Shown: positions 8,087 through 16,675 of the stretch, piece after piece
How positions within the stretch are numbered: position 1 is the stretch's first letter
Layout of the letters: each line of letters starts with the position of its first letter
Source of the DNA: Nitrospirota bacterium
GTDB lineage: Bacteria > Nitrospirota > Nitrospiria > 2-01-FULL-66-17
DNA: 64,000 nt
Assembly (NCBI GenBank): GCA_040757335.1
Contig: JBFLXB010000004.1
Span: forward strand, 36,533 to 100,532
Direction: 5' to 3'
Made by a program: the position numbers and the translations under genes
Notes under the pieces: generated by a model
What the model saw: the letters and a program-made list of their open reading frames with translations, nothing else
Databases searched by the model: none
Told to the model about the DNA's origin: nothing

Positions 8087-8548
8087 ATGGACTCTGGTGA
8101 CTCGCCACACGGCCATGAAGTCACCCGCTGGAGCGGCCAGCCGGCGTGGAGCGAGTACGTGTTTCTCTGGTTCATCACGCTGGTCTTCGGCGTCCGGGCT
8201 GTCTTGTCTGTGTGGTGGGCGCAGTGGGGAATCGTGGCAATCCACGTCGGGGGCATGGCCGCGTTCGTGGGTCTCGCGGTGTTTTTTCGGCGCACCACCC
8301 GGTACACCGTGACCCAGGACGCGATTTACCGAACGGTCGGCGTCTGGGGCCAACGCGAAGACCGATTGCCGATGTCCGAGGTGGAGTCGGTGAGCGTGCG
8401 GCAGAGTGGGCTGGATCGATTGCTCGGCATCGGCACGGTGGCGCTTCATCGTGAGGATGGAACCTACGTGCGGCTGGCGGGCCTGCGCGATCCAGAGGTG
8501 ATCCGCCGCAAGCTGGAGCCGCTCCTCAGGACCGCCAAGCCAGGTTGA
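8087..8548 (+). CDS. Small bacterial PH-domain membrane protein
   Basis: This 153-aa protein has two hydrophobic helices (YVFLWFITLVFGVRAVL and IVAIHVGGMAAFVGLAVFF). These are followed by the YdbS/bPH2 pattern RYTVTQDAIYRTVGVWG, then MSEVESVSVRQSGLDRLLGIGTV and a C-terminal strand-helix. These bacterial PH-like domains sit on the cytoplasmic face of the inner membrane, and their role is mostly unknown. It is monocistronic and followed by a strong hairpin facing the convergent neighbour. Confidence 0.8.
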   Translation: MDSGDSPHGHEVTRWSGQPAWSEYVFLWFITLVFGVRAVLSVWWAQWGIVAIHVGGMAAFVGLAVFFRRTTRYTVTQDAIYRTVGVWGQREDRLPMSEVESVSVRQSGLDRLLGIGTVALHREDGTYVRLAGLRDPEVIRRKLEPLLRTAKPG

Positions 8549-8556
8549 ATTTTGAC

Positions 8557-8603
8557 GCACCGAGCTGCGGCCCTCGGAAGGGCCGCCGCCGCTCGGTCGG
8601 TGC
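8557..8603. terminator. Hairpin between convergent genes
   Basis: A long inverted repeat (GCACCGAGC...GCGGCCCT / AGGGCCGC...GCTCGGTcGGTGC) lies between the PH-domain gene and the dehydrogenase-fusion gene, with its tip at CGGA. There is no clear T-run, but the position between converging stops fits a bidirectional terminator. Confidence 0.55.
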
Positions 8604-10814
8604 TTAGGGGACCGTGGCGCTGGTGCCTTGAGACGGAGTCGATTCCATCTCGACTTCAGCGTACTCGATGAACGCGTCTTCGTAGATCGCCGCGATGTCC
8701 TTGCGGCTGAACGCCCGCGGATTGGTCGCCAGAAACGGGTCCTGCAAGGCTCGTTCGCTCAGGGTCGCGATTGCGCTCTTGTCCACACCCACTTGCGTCA
8801 GGCTGGTGGGAAGCCCCACATCCACCATGAGCAGCATCACGGCGTTGATCGCCCGCTGAGCCGCGGCGCGCACGCTCAATCCCTCCACGGATTCGCCCAG
8901 GGCCTCGGCCACCTTGGCCATGCGCCTGATGTCGGCGTTCATGTTGGCCTTCATCACGTGAGGCAGCAGAATCGCGTCGCCGATCCGCTCCGGGATATCG
9001 AACAGCCCCGAAAGCGAGTGCCCGAGCGCGTGCACCGCGCCGCTCCTCGCGTTGACGGCGGCGTGCCCGGCCTCGAAGGCCGCGAGCGCCATCTGCTGGC
9101 GGGCCTTCAGGTTGTTGCCGTTGGCCACGGCCGCGCGGAGGTTCTCCGCGATCAACCGTATCGCGTCCAGCGCGAGCGTGTCGCTCACGGGATTCGCGAA
9201 CGTGGAGAAATACGCCTCGATGGCGTTGGCCAGGGCATCCATCCCGCTGCTCGCGGTCAGCTCCGGCGGCATCGAGCGGGTCATCAAGGGATCGATGAAG
9301 ATCCGTTGCGGGATGAGTTTGCGGCTGAAGATTTCGATCTTCCGTTTCTGCGCGGTGTCCCGCACGATGCAGAAGGGGCTGGTTTCGGCCCCGGAGCCCG
9401 CGGTGGTCGGAACCGCGTAGAGCGGCGTGATCGGGCGACTGATGCGGTCGACACCCTCGTAGTCTTGGATCGATCCGCCGTTGGCCAACACGATCCCGAC
9501 CGCCTTCGCAGTGTCGATCACGCTTCCGCCCCCGACCGCGACCAGCCAGTCCGTTCCCGACTTCTGGCAGCGACTCGCGATCTCGGCGATCACGGTGTGA
9601 GGGACTTCGCGCGAGACCTGATCCACGACGTCGCACGTCACCCCGGCCTTGGTGAGCGAGGCTTTCACGGGGTCCACCAGGCCTTGCTGGGCGACGCCCT
9701 GATCCGTCACGATCGTGACGTGAGCGGCCTTCTCGCGGGCGACGTAACGCCCAATGTCGCGCGTACAATGGCTGCCGAACATGACCTCGTGGGGCCAGAT
9801 GGACAAGGTCGTGGACTGCGTTCGCGCGACCTTGTCTCTCCATCGAAGCGGAGGTGACGCTCTCCAGCCGATGGGTTTGATATCCCGAGTGCGCGCACGG
9901 GGGAGCCCTCCTCTGGCAAAGAGGCCGACCCACGCCATCATGGCGATGGCTCCGAGCAGCGCAGCCGCGCCGAACTCAAGGAATCCTCGGGTGTTCCAGG
10001 GAGACCGAATCGCGGCTTCAGCCGCTTCAGCGAGCTGCTGGTAGTCCTCGGCGCTCCGTGTTTGGGCCATCTCGTTTCGGATCGCGTCCATCTCGCGCGC
10101 GATGCGGGCGTCGACGGACGCGTCATAGAAACGCGCGACTCGGTGCCCGTCCGCCACGGCGTCGGCCAGGCGGGCGATTGCCTCGCGGGGAAGCTGCGCC
10201 TGGCGGGCGCTCAGCGCGACCACGCGCGCGTCGGTGTTGAGCGCCATCCGCCGTTCCATCTCGGAGAGCACCTTGATGCGCGATTGGAGCTGCTCTTGAA
10301 AGCGCGCCGTGTTCGGCGCAGCAAAGGCGGCGGTTTGCAGGATCACCTCGCCCAGGCGCTCCTGAAGCCACGCTCCGCTGCGGACGCGCTGCTGCAGGTC
10401 GAGGGCGTCGGCGAGGGCGGCGTCGAGCGACGCTCGGTCATTGTACAGGAGCTGGGCGGTGGTGGCGATCGAAAGCCCGAGCGCTTCCTGCAGGCGGGCG
10501 TTGCGACTGTCGGCGAAGCTGATGGCGTCGTCGCTGACGCGCCTCCAGCGCTCGGCGAGCTGGGTCAGTCGTTCGGAGTCGTACCGGTCCAGCGCGAGGA
10601 TTCGGTTCCCGATCTCTTCTTGGACCTGCGGGTCCGGGCTTTGGACGGAGGACTCTTGTTGCTCGACACCGGCACCTGGATCGCTGGTTGCGGCCGACAA
10701 CACCCGACCCTCTGGGATCAGCAGCACGGTCAGCACCGCTGCCGCGAACGAGAGCATCATCCTCTCAGAAACAGCCGGCGGACGCTGGGGGTAATGATCT
10801 GGATCAGTGGTCAT
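8604..10814 (-). CDS. Membrane-anchored fusion: periplasmic helical domain + iron-type alcohol dehydrogenase domain
   Basis: From the ATG at 10814 (Shine-Dalgarno AAAGGAGGG) the protein is 736 aa. A hydrophobic N-terminal segment (about 19-40) is followed by about 230 residues of helical sequence predicted to be periplasmic. A second transmembrane helix (about 278-300, FLEFGAAALLGAIAMMAWVG) comes next, and then a full-length Fe-ADH domain (about 341-718) that would face the cytoplasm. The dinucleotide motif AVGGGSVIDTAKA is intact. Of the four metal ligands known in FucO (D196, H200, H263, H277), the aligned residues here are Asp526, Asn530, His595 and Glu609, so two histidines are replaced. 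Catalysis may be altered or lost. Fe-ADHs are normally soluble and about 380 aa long, so this architecture is unusual. Confidence 0.82.
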   Translation of the reverse strand: MTTDPDHYPQRPPAVSERMMLSFAAAVLTVLLIPEGRVLSAATSDPGAGVEQQESSVQSPDPQVQEEIGNRILALDRYDSERLTQLAERWRRVSDDAISFADSRNARLQEALGLSIATTAQLLYNDRASLDAALADALDLQQRVRSGAWLQERLGEVILQTAAFAAPNTARFQEQLQSRIKVLSEMERRMALNTDARVVALSARQAQLPREAIARLADAVADGHRVARFYDASVDARIAREMDAIRNEMAQTRSAEDYQQLAEAAEAAIRSPWNTRGFLEFGAAALLGAIAMMAWVGLFARGGLPRARTRDIKPIGWRASPPLRWRDKVARTQSTTLSIWPHEVMFGSHCTRDIGRYVAREKAAHVTIVTDQGVAQQGLVDPVKASLTKAGVTCDVVDQVSREVPHTVIAEIASRCQKSGTDWLVAVGGGSVIDTAKAVGIVLANGGSIQDYEGVDRISRPITPLYAVPTTAGSGAETSPFCIVRDTAQKRKIEIFSRKLIPQRIFIDPLMTRSMPPELTASSGMDALANAIEAYFSTFANPVSDTLALDAIRLIAENLRAAVANGNNLKARQQMALAAFEAGHAAVNARSGAVHALGHSLSGLFDIPERIGDAILLPHVMKANMNADIRRMAKVAEALGESVEGLSVRAAAQRAINAVMLLMVDVGLPTSLTQVGVDKSAIATLSERALQDPFLATNPRAFSRKDIAAIYEDAFIEYAEVEMESTPSQGTSATVP

Positions 10815-11274
10815 GGCGCTCCCTCCTTTGGTTGAGAACCATCCGAGAAGCAGCGGGGTGTACGCCACGAGAGCCGCGTGGTCTAGGAAACAAACGCCGG
10901 AGGGAGGGACTCTGGCTCTAGCGCGCAGCCACGACTCCATGGAACCCGCCTCCCATGGTTCTGGCCACTACTGCCTGCGTCGCCGTGAGGCGCTCGCTTC
11001 GGGGACGAGCCTCGTCCCCCAAATGAAACCGAGAACAGGACGAAAGAGGGGAAACGCCGTGCTTGTTGCTTAGCACTGCGCGGAGGCCAAAGTCAAGATT
11101 GTCCGACGTGGTCGCGCTTGAGGTGCGCTTGGACGCGGGGCAGCAGCGACGAGCCGCGAAAAAGACGGGATGGAGAGCGGGTGCTATTCTGGGGATATCT
11201 GCGAGTCATGTAGGATCATCGGCAATGCGTGAACGACTTGATGTAGGTAAGCGCGCCCTCGTTCTGATCCTCGG
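10815..11274. other. 460-bp divergent intergenic region
   Basis: This lies between the dehydrogenase fusion and the DUF3047 gene. I see no convincing gene; the short frames show no family pattern. It holds a strong inverted repeat at 11001-11019 and, on the minus strand, a TTGACT at 11095-11090 with a poor -10 that might drive the fusion gene through a leader of about 250 nt. Confidence 0.4.
11001..11019. repeat. 19-bp inverted repeat
   Basis: GGGGACGAG, one base, CTCGTCCCC: a perfect palindrome of 9-bp arms. It could be a regulatory protein site or an RNA hairpin in the leader of the dehydrogenase-fusion gene. Confidence 0.45.
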
Positions 11275-12042
11275 ATGAAGGCCACGACGGCGTACGTCAC
11301 CATCTTGGCTGTACCTGCGTTGGTCCTGGCGTTCGAACCAGCGGTCGGCGCAACGGATTTGTTGGTGGTCGGTGGCTTTTCCCGGGCAGTCGAAGGCGCG
11401 CTCCCCTCGGGTTGGAAACCGCAGATCTTTAAGAAGGGAAGAGACGCCAAACAGACCGTGTACGGCGTGGTCCGAGATGGAGATACGACGGTGGTGCGTG
11501 CTGAGAGCGTCGGTGCGGCTTCGGGGCTCGAGTACGAGGTGCCCGTGGACCTGAGGGAGTACCCGGTGTTGCGGTGGCGATGGAAGGTCGACAACGTGGT
11601 GGCGTCCGGTGATCCTCGTCGCAAGGACAAGGACGACTACGCGGCGCGGGTGTATGTGACTTTCGCATTCGAGCCCGAGAAGGTGAGCTTTGGCGAGCGC
11701 TTAAGATACAAGACCGCCCGGCGCTTGTTCGGCGGCGTGCCGTACGCGGCGATTTCCTATATTTGGGCGAGCCGCACGCCGGTGGGCACGGTGGTCGACA
11801 GTCCGCATATGGGGAACATCGTCAAAATCATCGTGATCGAGAGCGGCAAAGCGCGGGTGGGCGACTGGGTGGCCGAGGAACGAAATGTGTACGACGACTA
11901 TCGGCGGGCGTTCGGCAAGGAACCGCCGCTGGTCAGCGGCGTCGCCATCATGACGGATACCGACAACACGCAGGAGCGCGCCACCGCGTATTACGGCGAT
12001 CTGGTCTTTGTAAAGGAGCAGACCAGGGCCCTTCTTCCCTGA
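11275..12042 (+). CDS. DUF3047 exported protein
   Basis: This 255-aa protein has a signal peptide (MKATTAYVTILAVPALVLAF...) and the DUF3047 core: GLEYEVPVDLREYPVLRWRWKV, ARVYVTFAF, YIWASRTPVGTVVDSPH, KIIVIESG and VYDDYRRAFGKEPPLVSGVAIMTDTDNT. DUF3047 proteins are predicted periplasmic jelly-roll-like proteins of unknown function. The ATG is the first start after an in-frame stop and has no Shine-Dalgarno. A divergent member of the same family lies at 49116-49772. Its stop is 53 nt before the RAYT gene. Confidence 0.82.
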   Translation: MKATTAYVTILAVPALVLAFEPAVGATDLLVVGGFSRAVEGALPSGWKPQIFKKGRDAKQTVYGVVRDGDTTVVRAESVGAASGLEYEVPVDLREYPVLRWRWKVDNVVASGDPRRKDKDDYAARVYVTFAFEPEKVSFGERLRYKTARRLFGGVPYAAISYIWASRTPVGTVVDSPHMGNIVKIIVIESGKARVGDWVAEERNVYDDYRRAFGKEPPLVSGVAIMTDTDNTQERATAYYGDLVFVKEQTRALLP

Positions 12043-12058
12043 CGTTCGTTCTCACGGC

Positions 12059-12088
12059 TTTACACGTCCTCCTGGTTCGTGCTATAGC
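12059..12088 (+). promoter_or_regulatory. Promoter of the RAYT gene
   Basis: TTTACA (12059-12064), a 17-bp spacer and CTATAG (12082-12087; TATAGC with an 18-bp spacer). The ATG of the transposase follows 7-8 nt later, which predicts a leaderless mRNA. A near copy of this promoter is at 4488-4517. Confidence 0.6.
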
Positions 12089-12095
12089 CTCGGCC

Positions 12096-13088
12096 ATGCC
12101 GCGCGGGCCGCGTCTCGACGCTCCGGGGGTGGTGCACCACGTCGTGGTGCGTGGCATTGAGCAGCGAAAGATCTTTCAGAACGACGACGACCGCGCAGAC
12201 TTCATCCGCCGCATAGCTCGCCTCCTCCCCGATACCCAAACAACGTGCCTGGCGTGGTGCGTGTTGCCGAACCATGTCCATCTCGCGCTGCGTTCGGGGC
12301 CGCGCGGGCTGTCGTTTCTGATGCGGCGCTTATTGACCGGGTACGCGGTCGCATTTAATCGTCGCCACGGCCGCGTGGGGCATCTCTTCCAGAACCGGTA
12401 CCAGTCGATCGTGTGCGAGGAGGAACCCTACTTGCTCGCCTTGGTCCGATACGTACACCTGAATCCCCTCCGTGCCGGCATCGTGAACGGGCTCAAGGCG
12501 CTGGCGGAGCATCCTTGGTGCGGGCACGGCGCGCTGCTGGGTCGGGTCGAACACTCTTGGCAGGAAACCGCAGAGGTGCTAGCGCGGTTCGGGGACACGC
12601 CGGAGCAGGCTCGCAGAGAATACGCGGCGTTTGTCGCGGCGGAGGCCGATGTCGAGGAAGCGCCGCGGACAGACACCGCCGAGCTCTTGGCCGCTGGTGC
12701 GACCGCCGCGCAACTCCCGTCGCGTCCTGTGGGCGCTGATCCGAATGGCGCGTGGGGGAGCCCGGAGTTCGTGGCCGGCCTCCGCGCCCGAAGCGCGCGC
12801 CCCCCTGAGCAGCCGGATGCGAGCTGTCGGTTCGTGGTGGAGGCGGTCTGCCGCGCGCTCGGTCTCTCGCCGCAGGCGCTGGCGTCGGGGCGCCGCACGC
12901 GACCGCTCTCGAACGGCCGGGCCTTGGTAGCGTACGTGGCGCGCACGCGGTATCGGATCACAGGCACTGAGTTGGCCGAAGCGCTGGGCATGAGTCCGCC
13001 GGCCGTGACGTTTGCCGAACGCCGCGGCGCACGGCTTCTCAAGCGACGGGTTGATTTGAGGAGCGGTCTTCGAGAGTTTCTAAATTAA
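12096..13088 (+). CDS. REP-associated tyrosine transposase (RAYT, Y1/IS200-like)
   Basis: This 330-aa protein has the Y1-transposase core: GVVHHVVVRGIEQRKIFQND at the N-terminus, the HUH motif NHVHLALRS, RRHGRVGHLFQNRYQS, and the catalytic-helix region YLLALVRYVHLNPLRAGIV with Tyr. RAYTs are single-copy, domesticated single-strand nucleases linked to REP palindromes. The C-terminus adds a DnaA-type helix-turn-helix (RYRITGTELAEALGMSPPAV), a known fusion in this family. The ATG at 12096 is chosen because the frame upstream belongs to the preceding gene and the promoter abuts it. REP-like elements at 17029 and 42301 are possible targets. Confidence 0.9.
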   Translation: MPRGPRLDAPGVVHHVVVRGIEQRKIFQNDDDRADFIRRIARLLPDTQTTCLAWCVLPNHVHLALRSGPRGLSFLMRRLLTGYAVAFNRRHGRVGHLFQNRYQSIVCEEEPYLLALVRYVHLNPLRAGIVNGLKALAEHPWCGHGALLGRVEHSWQETAEVLARFGDTPEQARREYAAFVAAEADVEEAPRTDTAELLAAGATAAQLPSRPVGADPNGAWGSPEFVAGLRARSARPPEQPDASCRFVVEAVCRALGLSPQALASGRRTRPLSNGRALVAYVARTRYRITGTELAEALGMSPPAVTFAERRGARLLKRRVDLRSGLREFLN

Positions 13089-13114
13089 TTAAGAACGTCC
13101 CCGATGTGGGGTCC

Positions 13115-13951
13115 TCAGGGCAACCTTCCGGATTTGAGGTTTTCGACCGTGAACAGGCGGTCAGCGAGGCCGGTGTTGACCGCAATGTCGCTCAATTCGA
13201 CGATCGTCTTGCCTGAGCTGCCCGCAGGTTGAATTTCGGTCCGCTTCCACACCCAGCCTTGGTCAAGGTGCTCCCACGTGATTCGCTGGGTGCGGATCAG
13301 GCGCCCGGTGGCGTCGCGGTATTCGATCTTTCCGATCGTCCAATCCGCAAACGAGATCCAGAAGCGGCGTAACGGCAACAGGTCGTTGGTCACGGTGGAG
13401 CGGTCGTCCAGTATCAGGTGATCCACGCCGTCGATCGCTTCCTTCCCCACGAGTTGTCCGGTTGTGCCCACGAGGCGGGTGCCGAGCTGTTCGAAACCGA
13501 GATCCAGCGCAGGCTGCCGCCGGCTTCCGTGTTCGTGGTGCTCGTGACCCGCGATCGCCACGCGACGGACCTGACGCAAATCAGGCAAGTACAACCAGGC
13601 CTGGGAGTCGTTTGCCCGCTCCATTTGCCAGAGCAAGAAGCCCTCGCCGCGTTTATCGAGCGGCGTCTGCGTGACCAACAGCGCCTTGCCGATCAACCCT
13701 TTGTCGCCCAGCAGGTTCTTCCAATAGAGGCGATGGGTGCTCACGCGCTCGACGCCGCGGGCGTCCACTTGACGGACCAGCACGCTCGCGGTTTGGTCGC
13801 TGATGGCGTTGTCTTGGGCCGTAACGTGCTGTACCACTTCTTCCACGAACACGTCGCCGGCGTCGGCGCTGCGCAGGGCCCCGGGCGCCGTGCCCGCGAT
13901 CAGCAGGAAGATGGTCACGCGGAATCCATTGGCCAGTGTCTTGATGGTCAT
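13115..13951 (-). CDS. LolA-like outer-membrane lipoprotein-sorting domain protein
   Basis: This 278-aa exported protein has a signal peptide (residues about 1-30). The half-barrel pattern of LolA/RseB-like proteins follows: GEGFLLWQMERANDSQAWLY, LPDLRQVRRVAIAGHEHHEH, then FWISFADWTIGKIEYRDATGR and TEIQPAGSSGKTIVELSDIAVNTGL near the end. It may carry lipids or lipoproteins across the periplasm. It lies 145 nt downstream of the beta-barrel gene and in the same direction, so it may share an operon with that gene and the kinase. Confidence 0.75.
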   Translation of the reverse strand: MTIKTLANGFRVTIFLLIAGTAPGALRSADAGDVFVEEVVQHVTAQDNAISDQTASVLVRQVDARGVERVSTHRLYWKNLLGDKGLIGKALLVTQTPLDKRGEGFLLWQMERANDSQAWLYLPDLRQVRRVAIAGHEHHEHGSRRQPALDLGFEQLGTRLVGTTGQLVGKEAIDGVDHLILDDRSTVTNDLLPLRRFWISFADWTIGKIEYRDATGRLIRTQRITWEHLDQGWVWKRTEIQPAGSSGKTIVELSDIAVNTGLADRLFTVENLKSGRLP

Positions 13952-14096
13952 GTGCTTGCTTGCTCCGTCCCGATGGTGTGGTTGCGCGGTCACGCGAGGT
14001 TCTCTCACTCAGGACCCCAAAAGCAACCGATTTATTTTCCGAAGCAGGGTGGAAGTCGCTGGCGCGGACCCTGAGCGCGCGGCGGCACCAGGGTTG

Positions 14097-14846
14097 TCAG
14101 AAGGTATACGCGATACTGAAGATGACTCCTTGGAAGGTGTCGGAGCTGTCGCCGGTTTCACTCTCGAATCGCTGGAACTTGTACGCCTCGGCGATCGTCA
14201 CCGGCTGCTTCGGAAACCGATACGCGAGCCCGATCTCGCCGGACGGGCCGCCGAACGAGCTGGAGGCGCTGCCGCTTCCCCCGAGTTCGCGTTGTAAGAA
14301 CGAGTACGTGGCATTGCCATACAGGGCGAAGCGCGTGCGACCGAGGGTATAGCTGCCGAGCAATCCCACGAACGGGCCCGAGGACGTTTGCTCGACCCGC
14401 GTGGAATTTTGCCCTGAACCGGGTTGGGGGGGAATCGTAAACTCGAAGGTGACGCTCTTGAACCCGCCGATCACGCCGAACGTGGGCAGAAAGTAGTATC
14501 CCGCGGTCAGATCGAGATCGGTGCGCTGGGCCACGATCGTGGTGTTCGTGGTCGTAATGTTGGGCGGGTTGACGACCGTTTGCGTGAACGGGAAGTCCAA
14601 CTGACCGGTAAAAAACGTCGCGCCCACGAACACCTGCCGGTACCGTGCAATCGCCACGGGTCCGAACAACGCGCCCACATAGGAACGAAATTCTCCGTTC
14701 GCGTTGAGGGCCCCCCAGTCCGCGGCCCACGTCTTGACCCCGACGGAGTAACGGATCGGTTCGGCGACGGCGGTCGAAGGCAGCACTGCGATGACTGCGA
14801 AGAGCAGGACGCGTTGCACGGTGGCTGCGAGGCGTCGCGTCGTCAT
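14097..14846 (-). CDS. Putative outer-membrane beta-barrel protein
   Basis: This 249-aa protein has a signal peptide (ending AVAEP). Alternating amphipathic strands such as YVGALFGPVAIARYRQVFVGATFF and LDLTAGYYFLPTFGVIGGFKSVTF follow, and the terminus is GVIFSIAYTF. The final Phe is the BAM recognition signature. No specific family is recognised. The ATG lies 1 nt after the kinase stop (TGAgATG), so it is translationally coupled to that gene. Confidence 0.7.
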   Translation of the reverse strand: MTTRRLAATVQRVLLFAVIAVLPSTAVAEPIRYSVGVKTWAADWGALNANGEFRSYVGALFGPVAIARYRQVFVGATFFTGQLDFPFTQTVVNPPNITTTNTTIVAQRTDLDLTAGYYFLPTFGVIGGFKSVTFEFTIPPQPGSGQNSTRVEQTSSGPFVGLLGSYTLGRTRFALYGNATYSFLQRELGGSGSASSSFGGPSGEIGLAYRFPKQPVTIAEAYKFQRFESETGDSSDTFQGVIFSIAYTF

Positions 14847-14847
14847 C

Positions 14848-16533
14848 TCACGGCAGCAAGGGGAGCGGCGCTTCGTCGTGCGCCGGCTCGGGTGGTGGTT
14901 GGGGCGCCGGGGTGGAGGCGCTCGAAGATTCGCGCACCGTCGAGAGTCGGGTCGCCGGCGGAGCCACTGGTTTGACCTCGGCGACTGGCTTGAGCGCCTC
15001 GGTCGCGGGTGGAGCGACGACCAGGGGCGCCGGAGCCAGGGCCTTCGGCTTGGGTTCAGGGGACGGGGTGACCGTTCGCGCTTCGTGTATCGGCGGCGCG
15101 ACGCGGCTCGGCTCCTTACGCGGGGCGGTGACCGGAACGGGCGCAGGTTTCTTTGCGGGCTTGGGCTCCTTGCGTTGCGGCGGCGGTTCGATCGGACTCG
15201 GAGGAGGCGACATGGTCTCGGGAACGGGTGCCGGGACCTGAGGCGCGGGTGCCACCGCCACGGGGTGTTCCGGCGTCACCAGCGGAGACTCCACGCGGGG
15301 ATCGGCCACCACCGGCTCGGTAGGCGGCGCGACCGCAACGGGTGTCGGACGCGATTCGTTCGTCGAGCGATTCAGCACCGCCCACCCGCCGACCGCGCTC
15401 ACCGCCAGCGCCGCAGCGACACCCAGCCCGATTGCAATCGAACGGCCGCGACCAGCGGGCGTGGGAGCGGGAACCGAGCGCGACGCGGGGGTGGCAATCG
15501 TCCGCGTTCTCTCTGCATGTGCAGAGGGCTCCGGGCGTTTATTCGTCGGCGGCGCGGTGGTTTTGGTAATAGTGGTGACCTGCCGATACGTTGCCGTGTC
15601 GGTTTCGATGTCCTTGTCGAACAGTGTGCGGAGGTACTCGGACAGATCCCTGGCGCTGGGCGGTGGGGAGAGGGTCCGCAGGTAACCGTTGAGCGCGTCC
15701 TCGAACGCCTGGCCGGTCGCATACCGCTCGCCGGGGTTCTTCGCGAGTGTCTTGAGCACGATCGCGTCCAAGGCCTTGGGCAACCCTTCCTTGACCGCGG
15801 ATGGAACCGGCACGTCGGCGGTGCGGACGCGTTCGAGCGTGGTGAATTCGTTGTCGGCCTTGAACAGGCGCTGTCCGGTGAGCATTTCGTGCAACACGAT
15901 GCCGAGCGCGAACAGGTCCGATCGATGGTCAACGGCTTTGCCCCAGGCCTGCTCCGGCGACAGGTACGCGAGCTTGCCCTTGAGCACCCCGGTCTGGGTG
16001 TGGCTGGACGACGAGGCGGCCTTGGCGATCCCGAAATCCACGAGTTTGACGTCGCCGTTGTACCCGATCAGGATGTTCTGGGGGCTGATGTCCCGATGGA
16101 TGATCCCCAGCGGCGCGCCGGACGCGGCGGTGCCGCGATAGGCGTGGTCCAATCCCGCCGCGATCCGCGCGGTGATCAGCACCGCGGCGGACAGGGGGAC
16201 GGGGACGCCCCGAGCCTGCCCCTGCGCCAACACCGCGGCCAGGCTCTTGCCCATCACGTACTCCATGGCCATGTAATAGGTGCCCAACACGGCGCCGAAA
16301 TCGTAGATCTGCACGATATGGGGGTGCGTGATCTGGGCCGCGAGTTTGGCCTCGTTCACGAACATCTGCACGAACTCGCGGTCCTCGGTGAGGTGGGGGA
16401 GAATCCGTTTGATGGCCACCACCCGCTCGAATCCCGCCACGCCGGTCTGACGGGCGAGGAACAGCTCGGCCATGCCGCCGCGACCGATCTTTTTCAACAA
16501 GAGGTACGGGCCGAATCGTTCTGGGGTGGTCAC
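14848..16533 (-). CDS. Transmembrane serine/threonine protein kinase
   Basis: This 561-aa Hanks-type kinase has a Gly-rich loop IGRGGMAELFLA (residues 16-27), VVAIKR with catalytic Lys42, Glu61, HRDISPQN (146-153) and DFGIAKA (166-172), so it should be active. A single transmembrane helix (about 365-385, AIGLGVAAALAVSAVGGWAV) links it to a C-terminal Pro/Ala/Val/Lys-rich periplasmic tail of about 175 residues with no fold evident. The tail could span the envelope or cell wall, as in TonB-like proteins. The start is GTG at 16533. It is followed directly by the beta-barrel gene, suggesting envelope signalling. Confidence 0.92.
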   Translation of the reverse strand: MTTPERFGPYLLLKKIGRGGMAELFLARQTGVAGFERVVAIKRILPHLTEDREFVQMFVNEAKLAAQITHPHIVQIYDFGAVLGTYYMAMEYVMGKSLAAVLAQGQARGVPVPLSAAVLITARIAAGLDHAYRGTAASGAPLGIIHRDISPQNILIGYNGDVKLVDFGIAKAASSSSHTQTGVLKGKLAYLSPEQAWGKAVDHRSDLFALGIVLHEMLTGQRLFKADNEFTTLERVRTADVPVPSAVKEGLPKALDAIVLKTLAKNPGERYATGQAFEDALNGYLRTLSPPPSARDLSEYLRTLFDKDIETDTATYRQVTTITKTTAPPTNKRPEPSAHAERTRTIATPASRSVPAPTPAGRGRSIAIGLGVAAALAVSAVGGWAVLNRSTNESRPTPVAVAPPTEPVVADPRVESPLVTPEHPVAVAPAPQVPAPVPETMSPPPSPIEPPPQRKEPKPAKKPAPVPVTAPRKEPSRVAPPIHEARTVTPSPEPKPKALAPAPLVVAPPATEALKPVAEVKPVAPPATRLSTVRESSSASTPAPQPPPEPAHDEAPLPLLP

Positions 16534-16613
16534 ACCGGCTCCACGGGCGAAACGATCGGTAAGGATAGCACACGGTTTCCAGGCGTCTTGCCGCGCGCGA
16601 GCGGCGAGCCCGC

Positions 16614-16642
16614 TTGATCATGAGCCGGAGCGGCTCTACAAT
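16614..16642 (+). promoter_or_regulatory. Promoter of the DUF486 gene
   Basis: TTGATC (16614-16619), a 17-bp spacer and TACAAT (16637-16642), 33 nt before an ATG that has a GAGGAGG Shine-Dalgarno. Confidence 0.55.
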
Positions 16643-16675
16643 CGCGGGAAAATCTGTCACGCCGAGGAGGAGCTG

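Noticed and set aside
8628..9857. 409-codon plus-strand frame and 425-codon minus frame over the dehydrogenase fusion
   Set aside because: Both are alternative frames of the Fe-ADH coding region, rich in Arg and Gly with no domains.
11063..11278. 71-codon frame overlapping the DUF3047 ATG
   Set aside because: It has a TTG start, no Shine-Dalgarno and no recognisable sequence; the overlap with the ATG is probably chance.
14791..16617. 608-codon plus-strand frame opposite the kinase
   Set aside because: It mirrors the Pro-rich tail and kinase domain of the minus-strand gene, and its translation is Arg/Gly-rich without motifs.
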